Positions 1 to 7,452 of a DNA stretch of 34,331 nucleotides are shown piece by piece (position 1 is the first letter of the stretch; every line of letters begins with the position of its first letter). The DNA comes from Polyangiaceae bacterium (GTDB lineage Bacteria > Myxococcota_A > Polyangia > Polyangiales > Polyangiaceae). The stretch spans positions 1 through 34,331 of the forward strand of contig JADLFU010000106.1 of assembly GCA_020849655.1 (NCBI GenBank), given 5' to 3'. The notes under the pieces were generated by a model. That model was given only the letters and a program-made list of their open reading frames with translations. It was not told the DNA's origin and searched no databases. Made by a program: the position numbers and the translations under genes.

Positions 1-150
1 GCAATCCTGCTGCTGCGCGCCGCCGTCATGTCGGGCGACTTCGACGACTACTGGAAGTTCCACGCGGCTCAGGTGTACGCGCGCACCCACGGCGAGACGT
101 CCAGGGGCAGGGTGCCGAACACCCGCCCCGCGCTGAAAGTGGTAAAATGA
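1..150 (+). pseudogene. C-terminal tail of a truncated ORF, possibly a transposase
   Basis: Frame 1 is open from the first base of the window to a TGA at 148-150 and encodes about 49 residues (start outside the window). The stretch with FDDYWKFHAAQ followed by a basic tail ending LKVVK resembles the C-terminus of ISKra4-like transposases, as I recall that family. The resemblance is weak and could not be tested here. It directly abuts an ISL3-type remnant on the other strand, which fits an IS scar. It may instead be the end of an unrelated gene. Confidence 0.35.
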
Positions 151-466
151 GGGGGTTTCGGTCCGTCACAGAAGAGCGGCTCCCATGGAACAAGGCGATC
201 TGCGCATGCTTCTCGGTGCAGAACCCGTGCGCCATCTCGGAGATCAGCCTCGCCTTGTTGTTGAGGCACGGTGGCGGCCCACTCGTCCAGGAACCGATCG
301 GCCAGCGTGGGGTCATGTGGGACCAGCAGTGACGCAGCGGCTCCTTCAGCAGGTACGCCTCCACCGTGGCGATGTTGATCTTCAGCAGGTCCCCAGCCTG
401 GAAGACTGTCGCTCGTCCAGGTTCTCGCGGTTCTTGAGCAGCAGGTAGCGCGCGTCGGCCAGGACC
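135..466 (-). pseudogene. Decayed ISL3-family transposase remnant
   Basis: The minus strand carries three ISL3 transposase blocks in different frames. They are ADARYLLLKNRENLDERQ (about 466-405), INIATVEAYLLKEPLRHCW (about 385-325) and a C-terminal block with NNKARL, GFCTEKHAQIALFH (about 275-185). In ISL3 enzymes these lie in the same order near the C-terminus, ahead of the conserved NxKAKL...YGFR segment. Here they are separated by frameshifts, and the block between the second and third is shortened. There is no start, no N-terminal zinc finger or HTH, and no intact DDE set. The element is dead. Confidence 0.75.
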
Positions 467-539
467 GGGGCCTCTCCGCTCGCCTTCCGCTCGCACGGCG
501 CCCCCCGAGGCCGCGCACGCGTCGACCTGAGCAGGTCCG

Positions 540-1235
540 TCAGGTGAGGAGCGGCACGGCGGCCGAGGCGCGCGCCCAGCCGAGGGCGCCCGCGAGGGCG
601 TCCTTCCCGCCGCGCTCCACGATCTCCCCGTGGGCCATCACCACCCTGTCGAAGTGGGCATCGAGGAGCGCGTCGAACGAGCGCGCCAACGCCGCGCGGT
701 CCTTCACCATGAAGCGGACCGCGCGGCTCTGCGCGAACCGCCCGCGCGCGCCGACGAGCGTCAGGATGAGCGGCGTCAGGAAGCCTCGCGTTGCACGGAG
801 GTTGAACACGAGGTCCGTCACGACGAGCGTGCGGGAGGGCGCGTGGAGGATCGCCACCTCGCTCATCGCGGGCGCCCCGTGGATGGCGAAGGACGTCACC
901 TCCGACCCGAGCGGCGTGGACGCGAGCGGGACCGACGCGAGCGGCTCACGCAGCTTGTCCGCGACGCCGTCCGCGAGCGCGAGCTTCGCCTCGGGGAAGC
1001 GCGCGGCCGCCGCGGCGACGTGCATGTGATGCATCCGGTTCGGCGCGACGACCCAGGCGACCTTGCCCAGCGACTCGATCGCGGCCACGTCCGCGTCCGC
1101 GAGGGGCAGCGGCGACACGAGCGCGACCGCGCCGGCGCCGCACGAGAGCGCCGTGGCGCGCGCCGGCATCCAGAAGCCGGCGCCGAGGCGGAGGTCCCCA
1201 GTCGTCGCGAGGAGGCCTTCGGCGATCTCATGCAT
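540..1235 (-). CDS. DUF4336 domain protein (metallo-hydrolase-like)
   Basis: This encodes a 231-residue protein that fits the DUF4336 family, which is distantly related to the metallo-beta-lactamase fold. Family features visible are VAPNRMHHMH (about residue 70), the NEV-like SEVAILHAPSRTLVVTDLVFN segment in mid-protein, and the C-terminal FDRVVMAHGEIVERGG. The substrate and reaction are unknown for the family. The ATG at 1235 was chosen because the family's N-terminus (MHEIAEGLLATTG) begins there. Longer in-frame extensions run through the divergent promoter region. The gene is divergent from the MarR gene at 1349, with palindromes between them, so it is probably that regulator's target. Confidence 0.8.
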   Translation of the reverse strand: MHEIAEGLLATTGDLRLGAGFWMPARATALSCGAGAVALVSPLPLADADVAAIESLGKVAWVVAPNRMHHMHVAAAAARFPEAKLALADGVADKLREPLASVPLASTPLGSEVTSFAIHGAPAMSEVAILHAPSRTLVVTDLVFNLRATRGFLTPLILTLVGARGRFAQSRAVRFMVKDRAALARSFDALLDAHFDRVVMAHGEIVERGGKDALAGALGWARASAAVPLLT

Positions 1236-1257
1236 GGCACGACATCGTAAACCAAGG

Positions 1258-1286
1258 TTGACCATGTGGTCAACCATGAGTGACCA
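1258..1286. promoter_or_regulatory. Palindromic operator between the DUF4336 and MarR genes
   Basis: Bases 1258-1273 form a perfect inverted repeat, TTGACCA-TG-TGGTCAA. The right half (TGGTCA, 1267-1272) pairs again with TGACCA at 1281-1286, giving two overlapping inverted repeats. They lie 23 bp upstream of the DUF4336 start and 63 bp upstream of the MarR start. MarR dimers bind 16-20 bp palindromes in exactly this divergent layout, so autorepression plus control of the neighbour is likely (inference). Confidence 0.55.
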
Positions 1287-1348
1287 AATCGGACGGCGGC
1301 ACGCGGAGCCGTTGACCGCGCGGTTCGCGCGCCTCACGCTGCTCCCCC

Positions 1349-1927
1349 ATGCCGCCTGCGAAGCCCGCGCCGAAGAAGGCTCCACGTCAGGACGGGCGGG
1401 CGCGCTCGGCGCCGCCGCGCGGGGAGCGCGTGAGCGCCCGGCGGCACGAGCCGCCGAGAGGGCACGCGCCGCCGATCGGTCCTCACGAGCTCGAGGCGAA
1501 GAAGCGTGGGAGCCTCGCGCAGCTACTCTTCCGCTGCGCGCGCCGCCTCAACGAGCGCACGCTCGAGGGGCTGCGGAGCCGCGTCGGCTTCGCCATCCGG
1601 CCCGCGCACACCGACCTCTTTCCGCACATCGACCTGGAGGGGACGCCGCAGACGCTGCTCGCAGAGCGGCTGGGCATCTCGAAGCAGGCCGTCCACAAGC
1701 GCGTCACCGAGCTCCGCGACGCGGGCCTCCTCGAGGTGGAGCCCGACCCCGCGGACGGCCGCACGACGCGCGTCCGGTTCTCGAGCAAGCGCGGGCGCAC
1801 GCTGATGGACGGCCTCGCGGTCCTCGTCGAGCTCGACCGGGAGCTCGCGCGGACGCTCGGGGAGGCCCGAGCGCGCGCCCTCCATGACACCCTGAAGGAC
1901 CTCGACGACTGGCTCGGGCGCGCGTGA
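1349..1927 (+). CDS. MarR-family winged-helix regulator
   Basis: This is a 192-residue protein. Residues 1-50 are a basic, proline-rich tail unlike ordinary MarR proteins. The rest matches the MarR fold. It has a long first helix (LAQLLFRCARRLNERTLEGL), a recognition region LLAERLGISKQAVHKRVTELRDAGLLE, the beta-wing PDPADGRTTRVRFSSKRGR and a C-terminal dimer helix. The D-x-R-x-R wing motif is typical. It probably represses itself and the divergent DUF4336 gene through the palindromes at 1258-1286. An internal start after the basic tail is possible. Confidence 0.82.
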   Translation: MPPAKPAPKKAPRQDGRARSAPPRGERVSARRHEPPRGHAPPIGPHELEAKKRGSLAQLLFRCARRLNERTLEGLRSRVGFAIRPAHTDLFPHIDLEGTPQTLLAERLGISKQAVHKRVTELRDAGLLEVEPDPADGRTTRVRFSSKRGRTLMDGLAVLVELDRELARTLGEARARALHDTLKDLDDWLGRA

Positions 1928-1979
1928 CCGTCAGCGGACGATCGGGTCGATGCGCTCGATGCCCTTGCGGGAGACGACT

Positions 1980-2267
1980 GGTCGCTGCGAAGGTGAAGAG
2001 GGCCACCATCTCCCTCGCGGCTCTGCCGCACGTAGCCGATGTCGTCCAGGGTCACCGCGTCGCATCCAGCAGCGGCTCCGCGGCGAGCCGCGCCTCCACG
2101 GCCGGCCAGCGCTCGGCGAACGCGTCCGCCCGCGTCCGCCAGTCGCGTACCCCGGCCAGCTCCGACGGCAGCAAGCCGCCCTTCACGTACTTCCTCGTCG
2201 TCTTCCGATCCATGCCGGCCCGCGTCGCCGCGAGCCCGACACGGCCGTGCTTCGTCATCTCTTCCAT
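1980..2267 (-). pseudogene. IS21-family remnant: IstA N-terminus fused to IstB fragment
   Basis: From the ATG at 2267 the minus strand reads an IstA-type N-terminus. It contains HGRVGLAATRAGMDRKTTRKY (an HTH segment) and the following DWRTRADAFAERWPAVEARL linker, stopping at 2052. A new frame then opens directly with IstB Walker-B-region sequence, LDDIGYVRQSRE, and continues after a frameshift as EMVALFTF, as in functional IstB proteins. The middle of istA and the start of istB are therefore deleted. It lies next to the MarR stop codon. Confidence 0.75.
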
Positions 2268-2359
2268 AGCTTCCTCACCTGTCCGTCCGCCGTCTTCACC
2301 GACCCAGCTTCCGCTCGCGCGGGCGCCGGGCGAAGCCCGGCGGCGGGCTCTGAAATTGG

Positions 2360-2424
2360 GGCGATGTAGTTGTCGTCCTTGGGGAGGTGTAGTGTCGTTC
2401 AGCATGAATGTGCACAGCGGCCCC
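2360..2424. repeat. Probable IS21-like terminal region
   Basis: The stretch contains two related short repeats, ATGTAGTTGTCG (about 2365) and GTGTAGTGTCG (about 2386), followed by a TGCACA-containing segment. It sits between the IstA/IstB fusion remnant (minus strand, starting 2267) and the IstB C-terminal remnant (minus strand, ending about 2440). This is where an IS21 element's terminal repeats would be. The assignment rests on position and repeat structure only. Confidence 0.35.
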
Positions 2425-2439
2425 AGGATCGAGGCGTTT

Positions 2440-2671
2440 TCACGTTGTCCACACGCCGCTGCACGCGTCCTGGGTGAACCAGATCGCGACCGCGATCGAG
2501 GATGCGGTCGACGATCTCCTCGGCGAGATCGCCGTGGAGGAGGGCACCCCAAGTGGGCTTCGTGTGGTTGTTCGTGGTGAAGACCATCGCGCGGCGGCGG
2601 ACGTGGCGCCCGTTGACGACGTGGTAGAGGACGCTCGTGGCGTCGTCGCCGCAGGTGAGCGTGCCGACCTT
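2440..2671 (-). pseudogene. IS21-family IstB C-terminal remnant
   Basis: The minus-strand frame ending at 2399 contains a recognisable IstB helper-ATPase C-terminus. It reads SVLYHVVNGRHVRRRAMVFTT, then a WGALLHGDLAEEIVDRILDRG block, equivalent to the family's LFhVVneRh...TTN...WGxvLHD..lAxxivDRvlERG. The Walker A and B parts are absent and the last residues are frameshifted into unrelated sequence. Together with the remnant at 1980-2267 it indicates two IS21-like scars or one deleted element. Confidence 0.75.
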
Positions 2672-2867
2672 CGTCGACGACGTGGACGAAAGAGGCCCTC
2701 GCGCGGCCTCGCGGTCAAGCGAGCGGCGGCCTCGGCGACGCGAGAGACGCGCCTCGTGGGCGGACGAGCGCAGGACGAGCGGATCCGCGCGGGCCTCGCG
2801 CCGCGGGCGAATGCCAGGGCATCGACGGCCGCGCGACCCCCCCTGACGACGAGCTATCCTTCTCTCC

Positions 2868-3518
2868 ATGAGGCACTGCTTCTCGACGATCCTCGGCGTG
2901 GCCTCCTGCGCGCCAGGGCTGCAAGTGACCACGCCCGAGCCGGTCGCGCCGAACGAGGTGAACGGAGGGTTCATCGCGCCGGGCTGGTCTCGCTCCCGCA
3001 GCACCACCAGCGAGGGCTCCGCGCCGTTCGCCGCGCGGCGCATGAAGAAGGACGCCGAGGGGGCGCTCGGCGGCGTGTTCGCGCGCCTGGGTCTCGGGCG
3101 CGGCGTGGACACCGGGGTCACGTTCACCGCCGACGGCGCGGCGCTCGACGTCAAGGTGCGCCTGGCGCAGCGCTCGACCGGCAGCGGCGCGGCCGCGATC
3201 GCGCTCGATCCCGTGGTCGAATCCCTCGGGATGGTCCCCGCGACCGCGGCCGCGTTGCCAGTGATGGTGGGCGACAGGTGGGGCAGGTTCGGCGTGGTCG
3301 CGTCAGCCGGCCCTGGGTACTCGCGACGCCGCGACCCGGGGGACGACGACACTGTGCACGATCCACAGGGGCCGTTCCTCCGCGCGTCGCTGGCGGTGAG
3401 GGTCCGACTCTCCACGCACTTCGCGCTGCAGCCCGAGTACCAGCGGCGCGACTGGCTCCGCGGCGGCACCTACACGCAGGGCGCGGGCGTCGGCTTCGTC
3501 TGGGGGGCGCTGCCATGA
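2868..3518 (+). CDS. Hypothetical exported protein, outer-membrane-barrel-like
   Basis: This is a 216-residue protein with no recognised domain. The N-terminus (MRHCFSTILGVASCAPG) has a short hydrophobic segment ending in a cysteine and could be a poor lipoprotein signal. Alternating hydrophobic and polar strands (LRASLAVRVRLSTHFALQPEY and GAGVGFVWGAL) at the C-terminus resemble the last strands of small outer-membrane barrels. The start ATG at 2868 is the first in frame. Its stop overlaps the next start as ATGA (3515-3518), so the two genes are translationally coupled. Function unknown. Confidence 0.6.
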   Translation: MRHCFSTILGVASCAPGLQVTTPEPVAPNEVNGGFIAPGWSRSRSTTSEGSAPFAARRMKKDAEGALGGVFARLGLGRGVDTGVTFTADGAALDVKVRLAQRSTGSGAAAIALDPVVESLGMVPATAAALPVMVGDRWGRFGVVASAGPGYSRRRDPGDDDTVHDPQGPFLRASLAVRVRLSTHFALQPEYQRRDWLRGGTYTQGAGVGFVWGALP

Positions 3519-3787
3519 CGCGGGCCTCGACCCTCGCCTCCGTGCTCGGCGCGGCGCTCACGCTGTCGACCTCGTGCACCTCGACGGTCCAGCGCGACTA
3601 CATCCACTGTGAGCCGGCGCAGAGGCCCAACTGCGCGAACCAACCTCGGCCAGCTCTGGGCCTCTGCCACGAGCCGGTGTCCGTCGAGGGGCCGATGCCG
3701 CACGGCGGCCAGTGTTGCTTCCTGGTGACCGTCGAGGAGACGGATCGCGTGCCATCGCAGGGCGCGACCTGCGCGAGCGGTGACTGA
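3515..3787 (+). CDS. Small Cys-rich lipoprotein
   Basis: This is a 90-residue protein. The first 21 residues (basic start, hydrophobic core, then TLSTSC) look like a lipoprotein signal with a non-ideal lipobox. The mature part is short and contains seven further cysteines (for example HGGQCC), suggesting a disulfide-linked extracytoplasmic peptide. It overlaps the upstream gene by four bases (ATGA), so the pair is probably expressed together. No family is recognised. The stretch around VQRDYIHCEPAQR resembles the translation of a fragment just downstream (see 3808-3963). Confidence 0.6.
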   Translation: MTRASTLASVLGAALTLSTSCTSTVQRDYIHCEPAQRPNCANQPRPALGLCHEPVSVEGPMPHGGQCCFLVTVEETDRVPSQGATCASGD

Positions 3788-3807
3788 GCCAGGCTAGCGC
3801 GACTTGA

Positions 3808-3963
3808 CTCGGCGCTCAGGTGGCGACCGTCGAGGCACACGAGGTCGAGCGCGACTGGATTCGTCGTGAGCCGGCGCTCCGCTTCGAGTGGGGCTTCCCG
3901 TTCAGGCCGCTGCCGTACGAGGAGAGCTACACGTTCGAGCTCACCATCGGCAACTTCTTCTGA
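3808..3963 (+). pseudogene. Fragment resembling the C-terminus of BamA/Omp85
   Basis: The frame is open from 3808 to a TGA at 3961-3963 and ends in ALRFEWGFPFRPLPYEE followed by FELTIGNFF. The LRFEWGxP...F.iGnFF pattern with a terminal phenylalanine is the last-strand beta-signal of BamA/Omp85 proteins. No start codon or upstream barrel or POTRA sequence is present, so this is an orphan tail, probably left by recombination. It could alternatively be the end of another outer-membrane protein. Confidence 0.5.
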
Positions 3964-3973
3964 GCGCTGACGA

Positions 3974-5221
3974 TCAGAAGGGACACGCGAACGTGCCGGG
4001 CTGACACGAGCCGTGCGTGTCGCTGGTGCAGGAGTAGAACGTCTTCGCGCAGTCGCCGCCAGGGCACGTGCACGGCGCCCCGCAGCCCTTGCCCTGACAG
4101 GCGCACGCCGACTCGGCGTCGAGGCATTGCTGCAGCGAAGGGTAAAGCTTGTTGCAATCTGGGCCTACGCACGAGCAGCCCCCGATCCCCACGCACCGGG
4201 CGCCGTCCCACGCAAACCCGAAGAACGCGTCACAGAGTCCATCTCCGTCCGCCTTCATCGCGTCACAGTTCGCCACGTCGCAGACGGGGCTACCGGGCGA
4301 GCACAGACCGGCGCCGTTGCACATACCCTTCGTCGGCGCGCAGCCAGGCGCGTCACAGTCTACGACGCATGGGGTGCCGCACGACGCGCCGAAGCAGGGG
4401 TTCTTCTGCGCGGTGCACACAGGGAACGCCGGGCCGCACTCGCCGGTCGGGCCGCAGTACTCGACGACCGGCGGGCAGGGGCCACCCGGCACGCAGTTGG
4501 AGCATGTGTCGCCGCACAGCTTGCCCGCGCAGGGCGGCTGCGAGACGCACGACGCGTGGACCTTCATGCAGTGCTCGTGGGTCTTGTAGAGCGAGCCGCA
4601 GTCGGCGCCGACGCAGTCGCACCCCGTGACCTTCTCGCAGGTCGCGCCGCTCCAGGCAAACCCGAGGGAGCCGAAGCAAGTCCCCCCACCCGCCGCATCC
4701 TGGGCCGCGCACGGCGCCGGCTTGCAGCCTTCACCCGACGAGAAGACGCACGCGCCGCCGACGCACTCGACCGACGGGCAACTGAACGAGCCGTCGGGAC
4801 ACGGTTGGCAGGCCCCGCCAGGCTGCGGGCAGTCGGCGGCGGTCTTGCACTGTGGGCCGACCTGGCAAGTTGGCTGAGACGTCGTGCAGACGCCCGATGC
4901 GCACTTCGCGACAGGGCACGCCTTCGAGCCGTCGGGGCAGGTCGCGCAGGGTCCCACAGGACACTGAAAATCCGACGTGCATGGACTGGGCGATCCGCTG
5001 GCGCCGGCCTTTCCCGAGCCAGCGGAGCCAGCCGTGCCCGTGCCCGCGGTGCCAGAGCCCGCGGTGCCGGAGCCCGCGGTGCCGGAGCCCGCGGTGCCGG
5101 AGCCCGAGCCTCCCACACCTCCCGCGCCCGCCGCGGGCAAGTCATCGACAGTCGCGCCTCCGCAAGCGGCGAGCGGGGCGACCGAGAGCAGCAAGGCGGG
5201 GAGCGCACGGCGGAGTGTCAT
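3974..5221 (-). CDS. Cys-rich Gly/Ser/Ala-linker lipoprotein (paralogue of 16216-17520)
   Basis: This is a 415-residue secreted lipoprotein. The signal peptide ends in the lipobox LAAC (Cys20). Residues about 30-75 are a low-complexity linker with repeated GSGTA units, encoded by a tandem DNA repeat around 5030-5105. The rest is extremely cysteine-rich. It contains paired CPDGS-type cysteine units and two copies of a longer module ending GFAW.G..C....GC.C.G.DC..LY.....C, first near residue 185 and again near residue 340. The ATG at 5221 is fixed by the signal peptide. Most similar in the window is the protein at 16216-17520, which has the same module order. Likely surface-exposed and disulfide-stabilised; function unknown. 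It shares an upstream 14-bp motif with its paralogue. Confidence 0.85.
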   Translation of the reverse strand: MTLRRALPALLLSVAPLAACGGATVDDLPAAGAGGVGGSGSGTAGSGTAGSGTAGSGTAGTGTAGSAGSGKAGASGSPSPCTSDFQCPVGPCATCPDGSKACPVAKCASGVCTTSQPTCQVGPQCKTAADCPQPGGACQPCPDGSFSCPSVECVGGACVFSSGEGCKPAPCAAQDAAGGGTCFGSLGFAWSGATCEKVTGCDCVGADCGSLYKTHEHCMKVHASCVSQPPCAGKLCGDTCSNCVPGGPCPPVVEYCGPTGECGPAFPVCTAQKNPCFGASCGTPCVVDCDAPGCAPTKGMCNGAGLCSPGSPVCDVANCDAMKADGDGLCDAFFGFAWDGARCVGIGGCSCVGPDCNKLYPSLQQCLDAESACACQGKGCGAPCTCPGGDCAKTFYSCTSDTHGSCQPGTFACPF

Positions 5222-5285
5222 GGTGCGAAGCGTACCAGCAAGCTCGGCGCCACGCAGGTTCTCGGGCGGCGCCTGCCGTGGACGA

Positions 5286-5299
5286 GTGGCACATGGCAC
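5286..5299 (-). promoter_or_regulatory. Conserved motif upstream of Cys-rich lipoprotein gene A
   Basis: The 14-mer GTGGCACATGGCAC (plus-strand reading) lies 64 bp before the ATG at 5221. The identical 14-mer occurs 63 bp before the start of the paralogous gene at 17520. Flanking bases are partly conserved too (CCGGCG, GATCA, GGG on the distal side). It contains the direct repeat GGCAC-AT-GGCAC. It may be a regulator site or promoter element, or simply an ancestral leftover of the duplication. Confidence 0.45.
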
Positions 5300-5359
5300 A
5301 CCGGCGACCGGCGGGATCACGGGCGGCCGACGTGACACGACGGAACTCCCGACGCCTGA

Positions 5360-5536
5360 GCATGGATTTCGGGAGCCCAAGGAGCAAGCGTCGGAGTCCG
5401 AAGCGGAATTCGAGCCGAATTGGGCTGAAATCCGCGCGCAGGCGTGGCCGTGCCACGTCGAGCACGGTTTCAGCCAAGACGGCCGAAGGACGCTAGGAAT
5501 CCGGCGCTCGCGACGAAGGGCTCCCGAAACCCATGC
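5360..5536. repeat. 177-bp imperfect foldback (long inverted repeat)
   Basis: The outer arms 5360-5378 and 5518-5536 are complementary at 18 of 19 positions. Inner arms GGCTGAAA (5423-5430) and TTTCAGCC (5468-5475) pair. The centre CGTGGC-CGT-GCCACG (5443-5457) is a perfect hairpin. All three pairs share a midpoint at about 5449, so the whole segment can fold into one long stem. It lies in the 463-bp stretch (5222-5684) between two minus-strand lipoprotein genes, where no coding sequence is evident. Candidates are a MITE-like element, a structured RNA or a strong terminator for the upstream gene. Confidence 0.6.
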
Positions 5537-5684
5537 TGAGACCCCGACGATCCTCGCCTGGCATGCCCGATGCTCCGCACCGCCATGCGCGCCCCCGCTG
5601 CCTTCGCGCCGTCCGTCCCGCTCGCCGCCGGCCGCACCCTTGCCCACGGACGCGCGGCACGGCCCGACCGCCCCGCCGTCGGCG

Positions 5685-6275
5685 TCAACCGTCGCAGAAG
5701 ACGACGCGCTCGTCCTGCGGGAGGGAGGCGATGAAGCGGCCGGGCGATCGGCTCGTCCCGACTCCCGGGAGGAAGGACTTGGCGGCGCACTTGGTGAACA
5801 GCGACCCTCGCCACGTCTTGCCGTCACACGAGAGCACGAGATCGCCGTTCGATGAATCGGAGGTCATCGTCAGCGTCGTGGTGCCGCTCGCGAACGTCGC
5901 CGGCGTCCCGGAGCTGCCAGGCCCGCGGTACGAGAAGCACAGCTCGGAGCCGCGCCGCACGGCGAAGTCCAGCGTGGAGGACTGCGCGTCGCGCGGCGAA
6001 GCCCCGAAAGTCACCGCGAGCGCGCCGTCCGACGACGAGCAGGCCAGCCCGTCGGCAGAGAGCGCGCCGGGCTGCGTGAACGAGTCGGCCACGCAGACCT
6101 CCGCGTCGGCGACGATGCGCAGGAAGCAGTTCGAGGTGTTCGAGGTGTCCTCCACGAACTCGCACAGCCTGAGTGAGGGGCCGGTGCCGCCGCCGCTGTC
6201 GCCGCCGTCGCCGCAGGCCCCGAGCAGAGAGAGGAGAGTGCACGACAGGATGGCCGCGGCGCGGGGTCGGATCAT
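5685..6275 (-). CDS. Hypothetical lipoprotein
   Basis: This is a 196-residue lipoprotein. The n-region (MIRPR), hydrophobic core and lipobox LGAC (Cys21) are clear, followed by a short GDGGDSGGG linker. The mature part has nine cysteines and a beta-rich composition (SELCFSYRGPGSSGTPATF, TTTLTMTSDSSNGDLVLSC), suggesting a small beta-sandwich. No family is recognised. The start at 6275 is set by the signal peptide. It is the last gene before the foldback at 5360-5536. Confidence 0.75.
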   Translation of the reverse strand: MIRPRAAAILSCTLLSLLGACGDGGDSGGGTGPSLRLCEFVEDTSNTSNCFLRIVADAEVCVADSFTQPGALSADGLACSSSDGALAVTFGASPRDAQSSTLDFAVRRGSELCFSYRGPGSSGTPATFASGTTTLTMTSDSSNGDLVLSCDGKTWRGSLFTKCAAKSFLPGVGTSRSPGRFIASLPQDERVVFCDG

Positions 6276-6912
6276 CCGCCCCGCATACCACCGCGTCCCC
6301 GCGGAGTCCTCGCCTCGCAGGCGCGCGTGGCCTGGCGTCGCGGCGACGGCCGCGCTGTCCGTCTTCGCTCGGTGTCGCGTCAACTCAATGGCAAGTCCCG
6401 ATGCTCGGCCCGATGGTCCGATCCCGCGGCGCGACGTCGCCCGCGAACGTGATGCACCCGTCCGTGTGTGCGCTGGACAAACCAAACATTCCTGCCGTGA
6501 CCAGCTCTCGCTCCATTCCGAACGTGAAGCACTGGCGCGCGCCCGCGGGCAGCCCTGGCGCTGGAGGCAGGCGGTAGCGGGATCCTCCAGCAGGGAATCG
6601 GCTCCCCTTCGATGCCGAGGCGCGGCTGCAGCGCTTGCTGCCGCTCGAGACGTCCTCGCAAGAACGACTGCGCCTGCGCAGGCGATACGGACGCGCGCGT
6701 GGCGGGGCGGCGGCGGGGCGTCGACACGTCTCGCTGCGCGAGCACCTCGGGGCCACCGGGGCCTGTCACGACCATCGCGCCATCGGCGCGTCGTACCGCG
6801 GACGGGCGCGGACGTCGCAGCGACAGCGTCCCCGTGCCCGTCTCCTCTGGCCGCGGCGTGATCTCGGCTACGCTGCGACGATGACCGCCCCTCCTCGCAA
6901 CGCCTCGCCACG
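6276..6912. other. Intergenic stretch with one possible gene fragment
   Basis: Apart from the fragment at 6385-6600, no coding frame here has a convincing start, family pattern or ribosome-binding site. The region separates the minus-strand lipoprotein gene (start 6275) from the plus-strand gene starting at 6913, so both promoters should lie within it. No clear -10/-35 pair was seen. Confidence 0.5.
6385..6600 (-). pseudogene. Possible C-terminal gene fragment
   Basis: The minus-strand frame ending at 6385 reads sensibly over its last 70 or so codons. Examples are the segment ARQCFTFGMERELVTAGMF and the ending with DGCITFAGDVAPRD, TIGPSIGTCH. It has balanced composition and two closely placed cysteines, unlike the Arg/Ser-rich shadow frames. 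Upstream the same frame degenerates into low-complexity arginine-rich sequence without a start. It may be the tail of a decayed lipoprotein gene. No family match is claimed. Confidence 0.3.
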
Positions 6913-7452
6913 GTGCTCTTCGCGCCCCTCCTCGCCCTCTCCGTCGCCGCGTTGGCGTGCGGGGGAGACAGTGACGGCGACGGGGCAGGCGCCGCTGGCA
7001 GCCCGGGCGCGAGCAACCAGGCGGGCGCCGGCGGGTTCGGCAAGCCCACGTGCAACAGCAGCTCGTCGGAGGGAGACGGGTGCGCCGCGGAGGTCGCGGG
7101 GTGCGCGCTCGACGGCACGTGGGACATCGCGACCACGACGCCTTGCCAGCCGCCGATCGCCAGCGCGAGCCCGCCGACCCAGGTGACGTTCGCGACGGCG
7201 GGCGGAACTACGTGCGCGACGACCGCGGCGAGCGGCGTGAAGCTCGAGATCGGCGCGGGGTGCGCCGCGAAGCTCACGTGGTCGGACAGGTCGGCGTCGT
7301 CGATGGGGAGCCAGTGCTTCTCGTGCTCCACGTACCGCGAGCTGACGCTGACGGTCGCGAGCGACGGCACGGCGACCGGAACGTGGGACTGGCGCCAGCT
7401 CGGCGAGTGCGGCGGCACGTGCGCGAGCTCGCTGACGCTGACGAAGAAGTAG
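6913..7452 (+). CDS. Hypothetical secreted protein/lipoprotein
   Basis: This encodes about 179 residues from a GTG at 6913. It starts with a hydrophobic signal-like segment (LFAPLLALSVAALAC) and then an acidic/Gly-rich linker, GGDSDGDGAGAAG. The mature domain begins GCALDGTWDIATTTPCQPP and is beta-rich with paired cysteines (CFSCSTY, GECGGTC), resembling a small lipocalin- or META-like exported domain. The GTG start lacks the usual basic n-region. An ATG at 6881 in the neighbouring frame would supply one if a single indel lay between, so a frameshift or assembly error near 6900 is possible. Confidence 0.6.
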   Translation: MLFAPLLALSVAALACGGDSDGDGAGAAGSPGASNQAGAGGFGKPTCNSSSSEGDGCAAEVAGCALDGTWDIATTTPCQPPIASASPPTQVTFATAGGTTCATTAASGVKLEIGAGCAAKLTWSDRSASSMGSQCFSCSTYRELTLTVASDGTATGTWDWRQLGECGGTCASSLTLTKK

